This document shows, in pieces, positions 12,575-24,225 of a stretch of 64,000 bases of DNA; the stretch's first letter is position 1; each line of letters opens with the position of its first letter. Source of the stretch: Lamellibrachia satsuma (taxonomy: Eukaryota; Annelida; Polychaeta; Sabellida; Siboglinidae); NCBI GenBank assembly GCA_033239005.1, contig BSQZ01000013.1, positions 10,074,782 through 10,138,781 on the forward strand, given 5' to 3'. Position numbers and translations under genes: made by a program. The notes under the pieces were generated by a model. It had not been told where the DNA came from. It searched no databases and saw only the letters and a list, made by a program, of their open reading frames with translations.

Positions 12575-13800
12575 ATCGTCAGTTCGTGTCCACCATTCCA
12601 GATTTATCATCAGTTCGTATTCATCATTCCACAACCTTCACCAATACGTGTTCACCATTCCACAACCTTCTTCAGTTCGTGTCTACCATTCTACAACCTT
12701 CTTCAGTTCGTGTCAGCCATTCCACAACCTTCTTCATTTCGTGTTCACCATTCCACAACCTACTCCAGTTCGTGTCCAACATTCCACAACCTTCTTCAGC
12801 TCATGTCCAATATTCCACAACCTTCATCAAGTCGTGTCCACAATTCCACAACCATCACCAATTCGTGTCCAACATTTGACAAAACCTACTTCAGTTTGTG
12901 TCCGCTATTCTACAACCTACTTCAGTTCGTGTCCACCATTCTACAACCTTCACTAGTTCGTGTCCATCATTCCACAACCTTCAACAGTTCGTGTCCACCA
13001 TTCCATAACTTTCTTCAGTTCGTGTCCACCATTCCACTATCTTCTTATGTTCGTGTCCACCACTCTATGACCTTCTTTAGTTCGTGTCCATTATTCCACA
13101 ACTTTCTCCAGTTCGTGTACACCATTCCACAATCTTCATCAGTTGGTGTCCACCATTCCACAACCTTCAGTTCGTGTCCACCATTCCACAACCTTCATCA
13201 GTTCGTGTCTACCATTCCACACCCTACTTCAGTTCGTGTCCATCATTCCATAACCTTCTTCAGTTCGTTTCCACAATTTTACAACCTTCTTAAGTTCGTG
13301 TCCGCCGTTCCATAACTTTCATCAGTTCGTGTCCACAATTCCGCAAACTTCTTCAGTTCCTGTCCACCATTTTACAACCTTCAGTTCGTGTCCACCACTT
13401 TACAACCTTGTTCATGTCGTGTCCATCATTCCACAACATTCATCAGTTCGTGTCCACCATTCCACAACCATCTTCAGTTCGTGTCCACCGTTTTACAACC
13501 ATCTTTAGTTCATGTCCACCATTCCACAACCTTCTCCAGTTCGTGTCCACCATTTTATAACCTTCTTCAGTTCGTGTCCATCATTCCACAACCTTCATCA
13601 GTTTATGTCCACCATTCCACACCCTACTTCAGTTCGTGTCCACCATTCCACAACCACCTTCGGTTCGTGTTCACCTTTTTACAACTTTCTTCAATTCGTG
13701 TCCATCATTCCACAACCTTCTTCAGCTAGTGTCCACCATTTTACAATCTTCCCAAGTTCGTGTCCACCTTTCCAAAAACCGTAATTAGTTCGTGTCCACC
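12575..13800. repeat. 31-bp minisatellite, about 39 degenerate copies
   Basis: The unit is TTCAGTTCGTGTCCACCATT followed by CCACAACCTTC, with 5-15% divergence per copy. A 31-bp unit shifts frame by one each copy. Translation therefore cycles through three phrases (SSCPPFHNL, QFVSTIPQP, SVRVHHSTT), and three unit passes give one 31-residue cycle. The 260-codon frame at 12533-13315 and its neighbours are artefacts. Confidence 0.95.
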
Positions 13801-14569
13801 ACTGTAGGTAATTTGTCAGTTATTACATAATTGCTACGACAGTGCTCTACCGTTTAAATACGAAGGACACACCCATTGTCAGAATATATTAATTATTGAC
13901 AAATACGGATATTGGTATTTAGGCTACCAATCTGTGAGTCGGTGACTGTAACGCGGACGAATCACGACACATCTGGGATAATAGGTGCGCGTATGTGACG
14001 CAAAACGCGCAGTTTACTTGCTTAATGAGTTAACACTAACCAGATATTTTACGGATACTATTAATAGCATGAATTATTGAAGCAGTAAATCATATCAATT
14101 GTCGTGCGTGTAATCTAAGAATATTTTTGGCATCACGTGCGGCAATCATCGTCAGTGGTCAAGTGGTCACCATATGGTTTACGATGACACGATACCGTAT
14201 TTATAAATGATTAACAGACGACGTTCAGCGAATGGATGTATGGGTCAAATTGACATAGCTCCATGACCAGTCGTTTGTGCAATGTTGATCGATTAATTCT
14301 CCGGTGATCATGGCATGGGTGACGGCATGATATCATACATGTCTCGATATCAAGGAGGTCGTATTTGCCCATCCACCCATATATGTCTTCTTCCGGCCTG
14401 TATGTGATCTCAAGGACGGGGCTTTGTGTCGAGTTCTGCTACTGTATCAGCGTGTTCTTCTCGGGTACACTATCTTCGTAACTTCCCAACTATGAACTTG
14501 ATTCGACGTTTTATTGTGTGTCCCTTTTATTGTGTGTCCCTACTTCCGAGAAATGATTTATTTCGAGTA
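13801..14569. other. No gene seen
   Basis: Unique-looking AT-rich sequence with no recognisable gene. A 17-bp direct duplication of TTTTATTGTGTGTCCC lies at about 14509-14542. Confidence 0.55.
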
Positions 14570-14844
14570 GGGGAAGGTTCGGTAATATGAGTCACTTTGT
14601 TTCACGTTGATATTCTGGAGCCGTGTGGTACCTGCTGTGTGCAAAGTTGATGTAAACGCTCATATTACATTACGCGTTGGAAATATGAGCATTGTCCGTG
14701 GATACTATGGGCATGAGTAATCATATTTACCCAAGATAGTGCTTGCACGCACACGTGTACGCACGCATGCACGTAACATGCATGCACACACACGCACTCA
14801 CACACACACACCCACAACGTGGGCATATATTCGCACGCACGCAT

Positions 14845-14883
<39 letters not shown>

Positions 14884-14900
14884 CACACACACGCACACAC

Positions 14901-14942
<42 letters not shown>

Positions 14943-15294
14943 CATTGCTCACACATCCACATAGGGAATTTACACTACACGCTTACATAAACGCCTATGA
15001 CACAGGCTGACAGAATAATGAACTCATCGAAAAACGCAACTCATGCGGATTTAGATTACACGTTTATGATCTATATGCATTTACCCAAGATGCGGAAATC
15101 GCAAGAAATGCTGTTAAATGTTATTCACATATTTCTCAATTGTGTTGTTTTACCATTGCAAATAGTGCCTGCGTGGTCCGCCACGCTCCTTAACTCAGCA
15201 AGTAATCTCCAGATGACAATATATGGTGTAACATTTCTAAGTTATGGAAGTGGCCGTTATTATCAGTATGCTCATAATATTGCTGAACCTTCCC
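14570..15294. mobile_element. Candidate TIR element enclosing a (CA)n tract
   Basis: GGGGAAGGTTCGGTAATATG at 14570 is matched in reverse at 15272-15294 (reverse strand GGGAAGGTTCAGCAATATTA), allowing 3-4 mismatches. No clear target duplication and no transposase are visible between. The arms could be chance similarity. Confidence 0.4.
14745..14940. repeat. (CGCA)n / (CA)n microsatellite
   Basis: Alternating CGCA, TGCA and CACACA runs, purest (CGCA) at 14837-14884 and (CA) at 14885-14938. Open frames of His/Thr or Cys/Val repeats are artefacts. Confidence 0.95.
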
Positions 15295-15496
15295 GTATAT
15301 AGCGCGCTGTCTCCGCAGAATTCCGGCCAGATTTCTGTATGACGGACGTTGCCGGTGTCTTTCATTCTCGTGTCGTTGTCGTTGGTCACAAAGCGATCCT
15401 GCGTGATTCAGTGCATATTGCTGAATAATCCGCTGATACTTTGACGACGGTGATGATTACAGTTATAACGACAACGACGACGCTGTTGGTGACAAT

Positions 15497-15645
15497 ACAC
15501 CAATAATAACACCGGGTCCATAATAACACCGGGTCCATAATAACACCGGATCCATAATAACACCGGGTCCATAATAACACCGTGTCCATAATAACACCGG
15601 GTCCATAATAACACCGGGTCCATAATAACACCGGGTCCATAATCG
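15497..15645. repeat. 17-bp tandem repeat, ~8-9 copies
   Basis: The unit is ATAATAACACCGGGTCC, with single variants GGATCC and GTGTCC in two copies. Confidence 0.95.
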
Positions 15646-15726
15646 TTCGCAGCGCTGTACAGAAACTAATACATAAATAGTACAAATAAAACGAATTTAA
15701 ATATAACAATAAATAAGACTACGATC

Positions 15727-15850
15727 CATCCTCTCACCGATCACATGACAAAGCTACGAAATTTCACCAAGGGTGAAATTCGTGAGTTTTCAGCGTTTCC
15801 ATTTTCACTTCAAGTACTGTTTGGCCACACATTAAGTAATTTTGTAAGTA
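15727..15850 (-). mobile_element. Family A TIR element, internal fragment
   Basis: CATCCTCTCACCGATCACAT, then AAATTTCACCAAGGGTGAAA, TTTCCATTTTCACTTCAA and ACATTAAGTAATTTT follow the order of the copy at 11475-11600. The rest of the element is missing or unrecognisable. Confidence 0.65.
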
Positions 15851-16592
15851 AGCTTGTAAGTATCACCCGTCCAGTAACACGTGTTTATGTCGATGTAGGT
15901 CGTTCTGTGTGAAGTAACCGTCGCCTCGCAGTGCAAATGTTTCAGATGTAAGCAAAAACCTTGCAAAGAAACGGCGAAGTCCACCTCGCGAACGCTTTGT
16001 TGACATATCTGGCGCAATAATGAATTTTGGACGTGAATATAAAACGGAATTTGGAATGGTGATCCGAGGCATTAAAATGCCTTCTACAGAAGACTTGTGA
16101 CATTTGTCGTTTGTCCTTGCAAACATTCATCAGCAAGCGGCGTAATCGAAAATCATTTACAGCAGCACAATTGCTGCACAGTGACAGAGAGGAGGTTGGC
16201 AGGTTCGTGTCATGCGCAGTAGATGTTTTTATATGTTAAGCTCCGTCTGTTTGGTAAGTTTTATGGGCTCTTGTGTAATTGCTGGATGCTATGAATTTAT
16301 AATGTTTTATATTGATACGTGGTTATACTTTGATTTATTTATAACTAGAGAAACAAATTGTCGCAATCGTCGTAATTTTCAGGATCCGTGTGATTAGTTT
16401 TCGTAAGTTGAACTTGACAAAAGCAATTTGCATTCGCATGCAATATTTTTTCAACCATGTTTCCATAATATTATATTGAATTCATTGCATTAACTTAACT
16501 TGATTATGCATTGTTTAAAAACACATCTTTTTGTTTAAGTAAAAAGTCGCAATGTCATCTTACAGGTGGCTTTGTTTTCCCTCAAATCAGTT

Positions 16593-16593
<1 letters not shown>
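15851..16593. other. No gene seen
   Basis: No recognisable protein or RNA gene. Short unsupported open frames only. Confidence 0.55.

Positions 16594-16676
<83 letters not shown>
16594..16676. repeat. (TA)n microsatellite, about 41 units
   Basis: Uninterrupted alternating AT. Confidence 0.98.
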
Positions 16677-16679
<3 letters not shown>

Positions 16680-18145
16680 CAAAAGTGCAAGTTTTGATAT
16701 CTTATCCTTATCTTTATGCCAGAGTGCATATGCGGATAATGTTGTTTAGTCTTTAGAAACTATCAAGCACAGTGTTACATTACTATATTGCATAAAGCAT
16801 ACACATGTATGCTATAGAGGCCATATTGTAAGAACATTGACAAGCTGAAAAGAATACAAACATGAGCAACTAAGCTTATCCTAGAAATTCAATGTTTTTT
16901 GCATTTCATGTATATAATGCTAATCTAGTTGAGTCATCAGTTCAGACACATCATTGCTTATGATGGTTTGCGTCAATTCAAGTAACTTATTACCAGAGTA
17001 TGGGTCAATTACATTACCGTTATAACAATTCTAATTACACACCAATTACAGCATATCAATTCTAATTCCACCTCAAAAGTACCAATTCTAATTATCATTT
17101 CCATATCGAAACAAAATACTATCGGTCTACGCTAGCTATTATTTAAAATCTATATATGTTGCAGTGTTTTAATAGTGTTTCAAATAATGAAACTGATTGT
17201 TTTTGTCCCACTGCAACATATAAGCTGTTAACGTACGCAGATGTTCTGCGTTGCTATGGAATGACAATGTTTGTTGATGTTCTGCGTTGCTATGGAATGA
17301 CAATGTTTGTTGATGTTCGTTTGGCCAAACTGAACTCACACACCGACTCCGTACGGACATTGCCAAGCGAAATGTCACATCGCTTGGGAATTGTTTCACA
17401 TTAATATAATTAGCTTTTATTGAAGAGTAGCCGATCATTTTTTTAATGCATTCCAAACTACTAATACAACTGTTTGTTATCATATATCACTATTTCTAGA
17501 ATATTTGCATATGATCTTTAATATAATTACTTGCTTTATGTTTTTGTATGTCTTTGTGATTGGTTGAATTTCTTTGTGTTTGCGAAAATGTGCTGTACTG
17601 CTGCTACCAAAGAGCGCTGCTACTGCCAGAACAGAGAACCACCACAACACTGTCACTGGCCGGGGGGGGGGGCTGTTTTCGAGAAGTGAAATGCACGTTG
17701 ACTTTTTAAAATTGACAAAAGCAAAGAGTACCAACAAAGTGTCAAGCATTTTAATACTATAACGCGTGAACGTTGTTATCATCTCAGACAAGCGATTCTT
17801 TTGATATCACGGAATGAAAGCGGTCGCCGTCGAACGCTGTAAACAGACTAGGTCTCAGCTTCCGGCGATCACTAATCTGACCCGATTTTCGTGCATGTGC
17901 GGAGCCTGTCAACCTCCTCTCACAGCGGGCCATCATCTGTGAAATGTAAAACCTGAACTCGGCAGGAGCAGACCGAATCAGCCATATGAGTCTATTGCGA
18001 CGATTATCCAATTAGGTCTGAATACCGCAGCAACGGAACACATCGTCAGCTTATGCATGATATGCAACCGCATCACACTAATCATCATCACACATGAGAC
18101 ACTTCAACATATCCGACTGCCAACACTGCCTATCTATCAAATATT
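16677..18145. other. No supported gene; one 36-bp duplication
   Basis: 17240-17275 is repeated exactly at 17276-17311 (GATGTTCTGCGTTGCTATGG start). No conserved coding sequence was recognised on either strand. Confidence 0.6.
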
Positions 18146-18570
18146 GTAAGGCCATGAACTAGATTGGCCTGTCTTATTTACGCCGCTAAGCGACATTCCT
18201 AATTTGTTCTAAGCCAATGCTTTCATTGAACCATCACACATTATTCCATGTACAAAAAGCTTATATATACATATATATTTTTTAATATTGTGCTTTTGCC
18301 CACTTTTTCGGTCCAATTAGTGGCGCTTTGTTGCATCAGCGGTTTTCGCAGTGAGGGTCAACGGCTTACATTACCGCTCACCGCGGAAGCAATTTGCGGC
18401 GCTATTTGGACCGCAGAAGTGCGCAATAACACAATATTATAAAAGAATATATTCTTTTTCTGTACGTGGAATGATGTGGAATGATTGAATGAATGCATTG
18501 CTATAGAAAAAAAGTAACAATGTCATTTAGCGGCGTAAATACTTTGTACCAGTCTAGTTCATGGTTACCA
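18146..18570. mobile_element. MITE-like element with ~90-bp terminal inverted repeats
   Basis: CCATGAACTAGATTGG at 18152 followed by TATTTACGCCGCTAAGCGAC at about 18175-18194 is mirrored on the minus strand from 18564: CCATGAACTAGACTGG, then TATTTACGCCGCTAAATGAC. Similarity continues inward as CAATGCWTTCATT near 18217 and 18495. The interior (about 18240-18470) is CGC-rich with small palindromes and no transposase, so it is non-autonomous. Confidence 0.75.
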
Positions 18571-19064
18571 TAATTTTGCGGATTTATTCTATGAAAACAT
18601 AACACGAATTGAGGTGATGAGAAGTGTTTTTGCGACGATAAATGTTTGCGATTTTGCGAAAATCGTGAAAATCGTGAACTGTAAAGGTTTGCGAACTTTG
18701 TCAGGTGTGCTATGGTTAGATAATTTGTGTCGCAGCAGAAACATTGACATAAACCACGCATTGTGTTGCAATCCTCTGTTAATTATACTTTGTATTAAAT
18801 GAGCTGAAGAGCCATTAGACGTACATGCATCATACTTTGGCATCATTAAGGCTAAGTGGATTAACGGTCTCTTAATGGTTTGCAACTCTAATATTAAATG
18901 TGATAATGGCACAGTAGCTTTGATGTAATTGCATCTCGACGGGTAACAAGCACGTACCCATTAGCGCGGCATATCGTTGCTGAAATAATAATAGTAATAA
19001 TAACAGTGGACACAAATACATAATAATTGTTATCTAGCGATGCAGCAAACTATATGTTTTGCAA
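18571..19064. other. No gene seen
   Basis: A GCGA/CGAAAATCGTGAA-rich patch (18630-18690) with short internal repeats. Nothing else was recognised. Confidence 0.55.
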
Positions 19065-19470
19065 AATACCGGAGTGATGTGAAATATATGATGGTGATTA
19101 AGATAAGTATATACGTAACAACGGACAACATAAAATACCGGAGTGATGTGAAATATATGATGGTGATTAAGATAAGTATATACGTAACAAAATACCGGAG
19201 TGATGTGAAATATATGATGGTGATTAAGATAAGTATATACGTAACAACGGACAACATAAAATTCTGGAGTGATGTGAAATATATGATGGTGATTAAGATA
19301 AGTATATACGTAACAACAGACAACTTAAAATACCGGAGCGATGTGAAATATATGATGGTGATTCAGATAAGTATATACGTAACAACAGACAACTTAAAAT
19401 ACCGGAGCGATGTGAAATATATGATGGTGATTCAGATAAGTATATACGTAACAACGGACAACTTAAAATG
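19065..19470. repeat. 69-bp tandem repeat, ~6 copies, one shortened
   Basis: The unit starts AAAATACCGGAGTGATGTGA and ends ACGTAACAACGGACAACAT. One copy (19134-19187) lacks the last 15 bp. 69 and 54 are both multiples of 3, so one frame (YRSDVKYMMVIKISIYVTTDN type) stays open for 143 codons. I see no start context, splice sites or family match to support a protein. Confidence 0.9.
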
Positions 19471-20044
19471 ACACTTTAAACTGAAATTACCAACATATAT
19501 AACCGTTAAATATATAGCATGCCGTCTTAAAGATCCGGGTATATTTCTAACAATAACCGTTACTACGTCATAAGCCTTTTTAATGATACGGTTTTATGTT
19601 TGCAAACAATAAATGTTACATCATATGCCTACTTATAGACACGGGTCTATATTTGCAACCAATAACCATTATATCGCATGCCTTTTTAAAGCTGCGTGTG
19701 TATATTTGATAATAACAATAACCGTTATATTACATGTATCTCATATATAGATACTGGTGTATTATTGTAAACAAAATAATACATCACAGCATATTTTGAC
19801 AGTTTTGACATATTAGATTTATGTACATGTTAGTTGTTTGCATACAGGGAATATGCCTATATCGGAATTCCTCGATTATCACGTGGCAGTACATCAGCCA
19901 TACGATGTTTAGCTATCAGTAATCACTTTTGACTGAGTGTTCACGTTTTGAAATAACAGTGTATTATTTGAAATAACAGTGTATTATTTGAGGCAATCGC
20001 AAACACTGTAAAACCAAATTTTAAATAATGTAAATTCTTATATA
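19471..20044. other. No gene seen
   Basis: AT-rich. Degenerate repeats of an ATAACCGTTAYATC-type block occur near 19550, 19660 and 19715, and a 22-bp direct duplication (GAAATAACAGTGTATTATTT) near 19950-19990. Confidence 0.55.
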
Positions 20045-20160
20045 ATGCAGTATTTAATCACTGGGACCGCTCAAAGTGCTACACATTCCCCCGGCAGACC
20101 CGTTCATTTCAACACCAACTCGACTTCTTTGGGAAGCATTCTGCCAATTTCACGCGACAA
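20045..20160 (-). mobile_element. SINE 3' fragment, minus strand
   Basis: Reversed, it reads AATGCTTCCCAAAGAAGTCG, TGAAATGAACGGGTCTGCC and GTAGCACTTTGAGCGGTC, the 3' domain shared with the plus-strand copies at 31.2, 37.8 and 59.25 kb. Head and core are missing. Confidence 0.75.
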
Positions 20161-20345
20161 GACATGTCTTCGGATGCTGCATACGCACACACGCACGCAC
20201 GCACGCACGCACGGGTATGGATTTCAATGCCCGTTCGCTTTCCGCTAATCTATCTTCATTAGGTGGCGTGTCAGTCTGTGCTCAGCGGTTACTCACAAGG
20301 GGAATGAATTCTGGGAGCAGTTTTATGTTTGATTAAGCAAACCAG

Positions 20346-20612
20346 CGGTATGTATAAGTAGTGCCTGCGTGGTGTGGTACAGTGCTGACCGTATGTATAA
20401 GTAGTGCATGTGTGGTGTGGTACAGTGCTGACCGTATGTATAAGTAGTGCATGTGTGGTGTGGTACAGTGCTGACCGTATGTATAAGTAGTGCATGTGTG
20501 GTGTGGTACAGTGCTGACCGTATGTATAAGTAGTGCATGTGTGGTGTGGTACAGTGCTGACCGTATGTATAAGTAGTGCATGTGTGGTGTGGTACAGTGC
20601 TGACCGTATGCA
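20346..20612. repeat. 43-bp tandem repeat, ~6 copies
   Basis: The unit is GTATGTATAAGTAGTGCATG followed by TGTGGTGTGGTACAGTGCTGACC. Copies are almost identical, with the first differing at TGCCTGCG. Confidence 0.95.
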
Positions 20613-20716
20613 GGAATACGGTCAACCTATTTGGTTATTTGTGTCTTTTTCTCAGCAAATGCATAATATGCCCTTGACTTGCTTCATTTAACTTGACTTG
20701 AACCGCACAGGGCACA

Positions 20717-21440
20717 TTGACCCCTCGCTGTCCTCCGGGAGGTTGCACCCCTCGCTGTCCTCCGGGAGGTTGCACCCCTCGCTGTTCTCCGGGAGGTTGC
20801 ACCCCTCGCTGTTCTCCGGGAGGTTGCACCCCTCGCTGTTCTCCGGGAGGTTGCAACCCTCGCTGTTCTCCGGGAGGATGCACCCCTCGCTGTCCTCCGG
20901 GAGGTTGCACCCCTCGCTGTTCTCCGGGAGGATGCACCCCTCGCTGTCCTCCGGGAGGTTGCAACCCTCGCTGTCCTCCGTGAGGTTGCACCCCTCGCTG
21001 TTCTCCGGGAGGATGCACCCCTCGCTGTCCTCCGGGATGTTGCACCGCTCGCTGTCCTCCGGGAGGTTGCACCCCTCGCTGTTCTCCGGGAGGTTGCAAC
21101 CCTCGCTGTCCTCCGGGAGGTTGCACCGCCCGCTGTCTTCCGGGAGGTTGCACCCCTCGCTGTTCTCCGGGAGGTTGCAACCCTCGCTGTCCTCCGGGAG
21201 GTTGCACCCCTCGCTGTTCTCCGGGAGGATGCACCCCTCGCTGTCCTCCGGGATGTTGCACCGCTCGCTGTCCTCCGGGAGGTTGCACCCCTCGCTGTTC
21301 TCCGGGAGGTTGCAACCCTCGCTGTCCTCCGGGAGGTTGCACCGCCCGCTGTCCTCCGTGAGGTTGCACCCCTCACTGTCTTCCGGGAGTTTGCTCCCCT
21401 CACGGTCCTCCGGGAGGTTGCACCCCTCGCTGTCCGGGAA
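20717..21440. repeat. 27-bp GC-rich minisatellite, about 27 copies
   Basis: The unit is CCCTCGCTGTCCTCCGGGAG followed by GTTGCAC, with recurring variants (TTCTCC, GATGCAC, GTTGCAA, GATGTTG). 27 is a multiple of 3 and no frame has a stop, so several frames stay open for 240-312 codons (nonapeptides such as GCTPRCPPG on plus and GEQRGVQPP on minus). Being open in many frames on both strands argues against selection for a protein. Variant order repeats in blocks (about 20990-21130 versus 21210-21340), showing higher-order duplication. Confidence 0.92.
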
Positions 21441-21747
21441 GTTGCACCCTCCATCCTGCTCTATACACTGCATGTCGCAACAACATCATCTGGTCACTCC
21501 CCCTCTTCGGTGGCCGTCCTCTCTTCCGCTGGTAACAGTGTTCTTTCTTGGCAAACAGCAAACGTGGCCCAACCACCGGAGTCTTATGTGTCTGGTGATG
21601 GATTCATGGGTGAATGTGCCCTTTCTGATTTATTGATAACACCTCTGATAGCCCGCAGGCAACGCATCTCAAAAACCTGAATCGTCCCCGGACCATATGG
21701 TTGGAAACTGGTTACATTTGGTTACATCATCGTCATCGTCAATGTCA

Positions 21748-21880
21748 TCCTCACCACCACCACCACCACCACCATCACCACCACCACCACCACCATCACC
21801 ACCACCACCACCACCGCCACCACCACCACCACCACCACCACCACCACCACCACCACTACAACCACCACCACCTCCGGTCG
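21748..21880. repeat. (CAC)n trinucleotide repeat
   Basis: Nearly pure CAC/CCA with CAT and CGC interruptions. The poly-Pro, poly-His and Ser frames are not supported as protein. Confidence 0.95.
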
Positions 21881-22560
21881 GTGGTGGTGTAAGGTCGTTT
21901 TACTGAAGTTGCTCCACCAATGCGGCGATGTTCGGCTTTAACCTGAAGACGAACCTGCAGTCTGAACCGACCTGATTGTAACAACACTCTATAGAGGTTG
22001 TTGTCATGGTGAACATGTTCGAGTAAATGTCGAAGGACAGTCTCAGTGTTCGTGTGTAGTCGTCATCTTGTTGTTTACCAAAGAACGTTTCATTATTCCA
22101 TATACATCCATGTGTCATAACACTGTCTGGACGTGATCAAACTACATAACGCACACATTTATCACCTTTATCATCGCTGACCTTTTACATGTCGCCTTAG
22201 TTTTTCGTGACAGTTCGGCGTTAGTGACAACGAAATTAGGATATTTATGTCATTATTACACTCAACAGCCTAGTAAATGTTCTTCGCCTGTCTGCCGCCG
22301 ACTACTTCAGCTGTATTGTGCTAACATTTCCACTGCCCAAAGATAATATTATTGTCAACACAAAACATCGTGTTTGATCTTCATTCAGTATATTTACAGT
22401 TCATTGTTACATTGATATACGCATGTTTGTCTGCGGGTGTTATACACGTGAGCGTTTATGTATGTGTAATCAACATTGACATTTTCTTTTTGGTGATAAA
22501 GTCATGCGTTCGCGACCTCGCGTATGTGGCGATGTAAACGTTTACTGTAACAAATATTGT
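21881..22560. other. No gene seen
   Basis: Unique-looking sequence without recognisable coding or RNA genes. Confidence 0.55.
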
Positions 22561-22599
22561 GTGTAATTTGTGCCATTTCTCTTCAGCGGACTACAACAA

Positions 22600-24225
22600 G
22601 ATTTAACACCATTGCCATCCAAAGTAAACACACCAGCTTCATATAAATTTGTATCTGGTCCAGTCACAAATGACGAAACTGTGGCAAAAGTCGACTGTTC
22701 TGGTTCTATATACAACAACGTAACAATTGACGAAACTGTGGCAAAAGTCGACTGTTCTGGTTCTATATACAACAACGTAATAATTGACGAAACTGTGGCA
22801 AAAGTCGACTGTTCTGGTTCTATATACAACAACGTAACAATTGACGAAACTGTGGCAAATGTTGACTGTTCTGGTTCTATATACAACAACGTAACAATTG
22901 ACGAAACTGTGGCAAAAGTCGACTGTTCTGGTTCTATATACAACAACGTAACAATTGACGAAACTGTGGCAAAAGTCGACTGTTCTGGTTCTATATACAA
23001 CAACGTAACAATTGACGAAACTGTGGCAAAAGTCGACTGTTCTGGTTCTATATACAACAACGTAACAATTGACGAAACTGTGGCAAAAGTCGACTGTTCT
23101 GGTTCTATATACAACAACGTAACAATTGACGAAACTGTGGCAAAAGTCGACTGTTCTGGTTCTATATACAATAACGTAACAATTGACGAAAATGTGGCAA
23201 ACGTCGACTGTTCTGGTTCTATATACAACAACGTAACAATTGACGAAACTGTGGCAAACGTCGACTGTTCTGGTTCTATATACAACAACGTAACAATTGA
23301 CGAAACTGTGGCAAACGTCGACTGTTCTGGTTCTATATACAATAACGTAACAATTGACGAAACTGTGGCAAAAGTCGACTGTTCTGGTTCTTCTATATAC
23401 AACAACGTAACAATTGACGAAACTGTGGCAAATGTTGACTGTTCTGGTTCTATATACAACAACGTAACAATTGACGAAACTGTGGCAAAAGTCGACTGTT
23501 CTGGTTCTATATACAATAACGTAACAATTGACGAAAATGTGGCAAACGTCGACTGTTCTGGTTCTATATACAATAACGTAATAATTGACGAAACTGTGGC
23601 AAAGGTCGACTGTTCTGGTTCTATATATACAATAACGTAACAATTGACGAAATTGTGGCAAAAGTCGACTGTTCTGGTTCTATATACAACAACGTAACAA
23701 TTGACGAAACTGTGGCAAACGTCGACGAAACTGTGGCAAAAGTCGACTGTTCTGGTTCTATATACAACAACGTAACAATTGACGAAACTGTGGCAAAAGT
23801 CGACTGTTCTGGTTCTATATACAATAACGTAACAATTGACGAAACTGTGGCAAAAGTCGACTGTTCTGGTTCTATATACAATAACGTAACAATTGACGAA
23901 ACTGTGGCAAAAGTCGACTGTTTTGGTTCTATATACAATAACGTAATAATTGACAAAACTGTGGCAAAAGTCGACTGTTCTGGTTCTATATACAACAACG
24001 TAACAATTGACGAAACTGTGGCAAACGTCGACTGTTCTGGTTCTATATACAATAACGTAACACATTTTCGCAAGTTATTTGATGTCACAATATAAGTAAA
24101 TTCTTTGGATGGTTTGATAAAAACTGCCCACTTTTGAGTTAAACCACCTGCGCATGTTTCTCAGACTATCCACACACTTCAACGAACCCGATTCGCGACG
24201 GGCTAAATAAAATGGAATGGAGTTT
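22600..24225 (+). mobile_element. Family A element interrupted by the 57-bp array (inferred)
   Basis: Right of the array, 24060-24225 follows the 3' half of family A: ACACATTTTCGCAAGTTATT, TAAGTAAATTCTTT near 24095, a run resembling 55040-55100, then AACGAACCCGATTCGCGACG near 24181 and a degraded terminus. The closest match is 54950-55110 (CACACTTTTGCAAGTTATC, AGTAAATTCTTT). Left of the array, TGGTCCAGTCACAAATGACG near 22657 resembles TGATCCAGTCAAAATTT at 32582. The right flank is convincing; the left is short. Confidence 0.6.
22675..24065. repeat. 57-bp minisatellite, about 24 copies
   Basis: The unit is AACAATTGACGAAACTGTGG, then CAAAAGTCGACTGTTCTGG, then TTCTATATACAACAACGT. Each unit carries a GTCGAC. 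It encodes an open 19-residue repeat (TIDETVAKVDCSGSIYNNV) on plus and open frames of up to 507 codons on minus. Indels include +3 near 23391, a +2 near 23626 that breaks the plus frame, and a short 21-bp partial unit near 23718. Nearly all substitutions change an amino acid (AAA/AAC/AAT, ACA/ATA, ACT/AAT), unlike a conserved protein repeat. I treat it as non-coding. Confidence 0.9.

Noticed and set aside
19040..19471. 143-codon plus-strand protein
   Set aside because: 69-bp and 54-bp repeat units are multiples of 3; no other support.
20635..21636. Collagen- or Cys/Pro-like repeat protein
   Set aside because: The 27-bp unit keeps several frames open on both strands, so openness carries no evidence. 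No Gly-X-Y pattern of collagen.
22542..24065. 507-codon minus frame and 356-codon plus frame with 19-residue repeats
   Set aside because: The 57-bp unit is open on both strands; plus frame is broken by a 2-bp insertion; most changes between units alter residues; the array sits inside a transposable element.
22675..24065. CRISPR-like regular array
   Set aside because: Units are directly tandem with no unique spacers, in a eukaryotic genome; the same holds for the other arrays.
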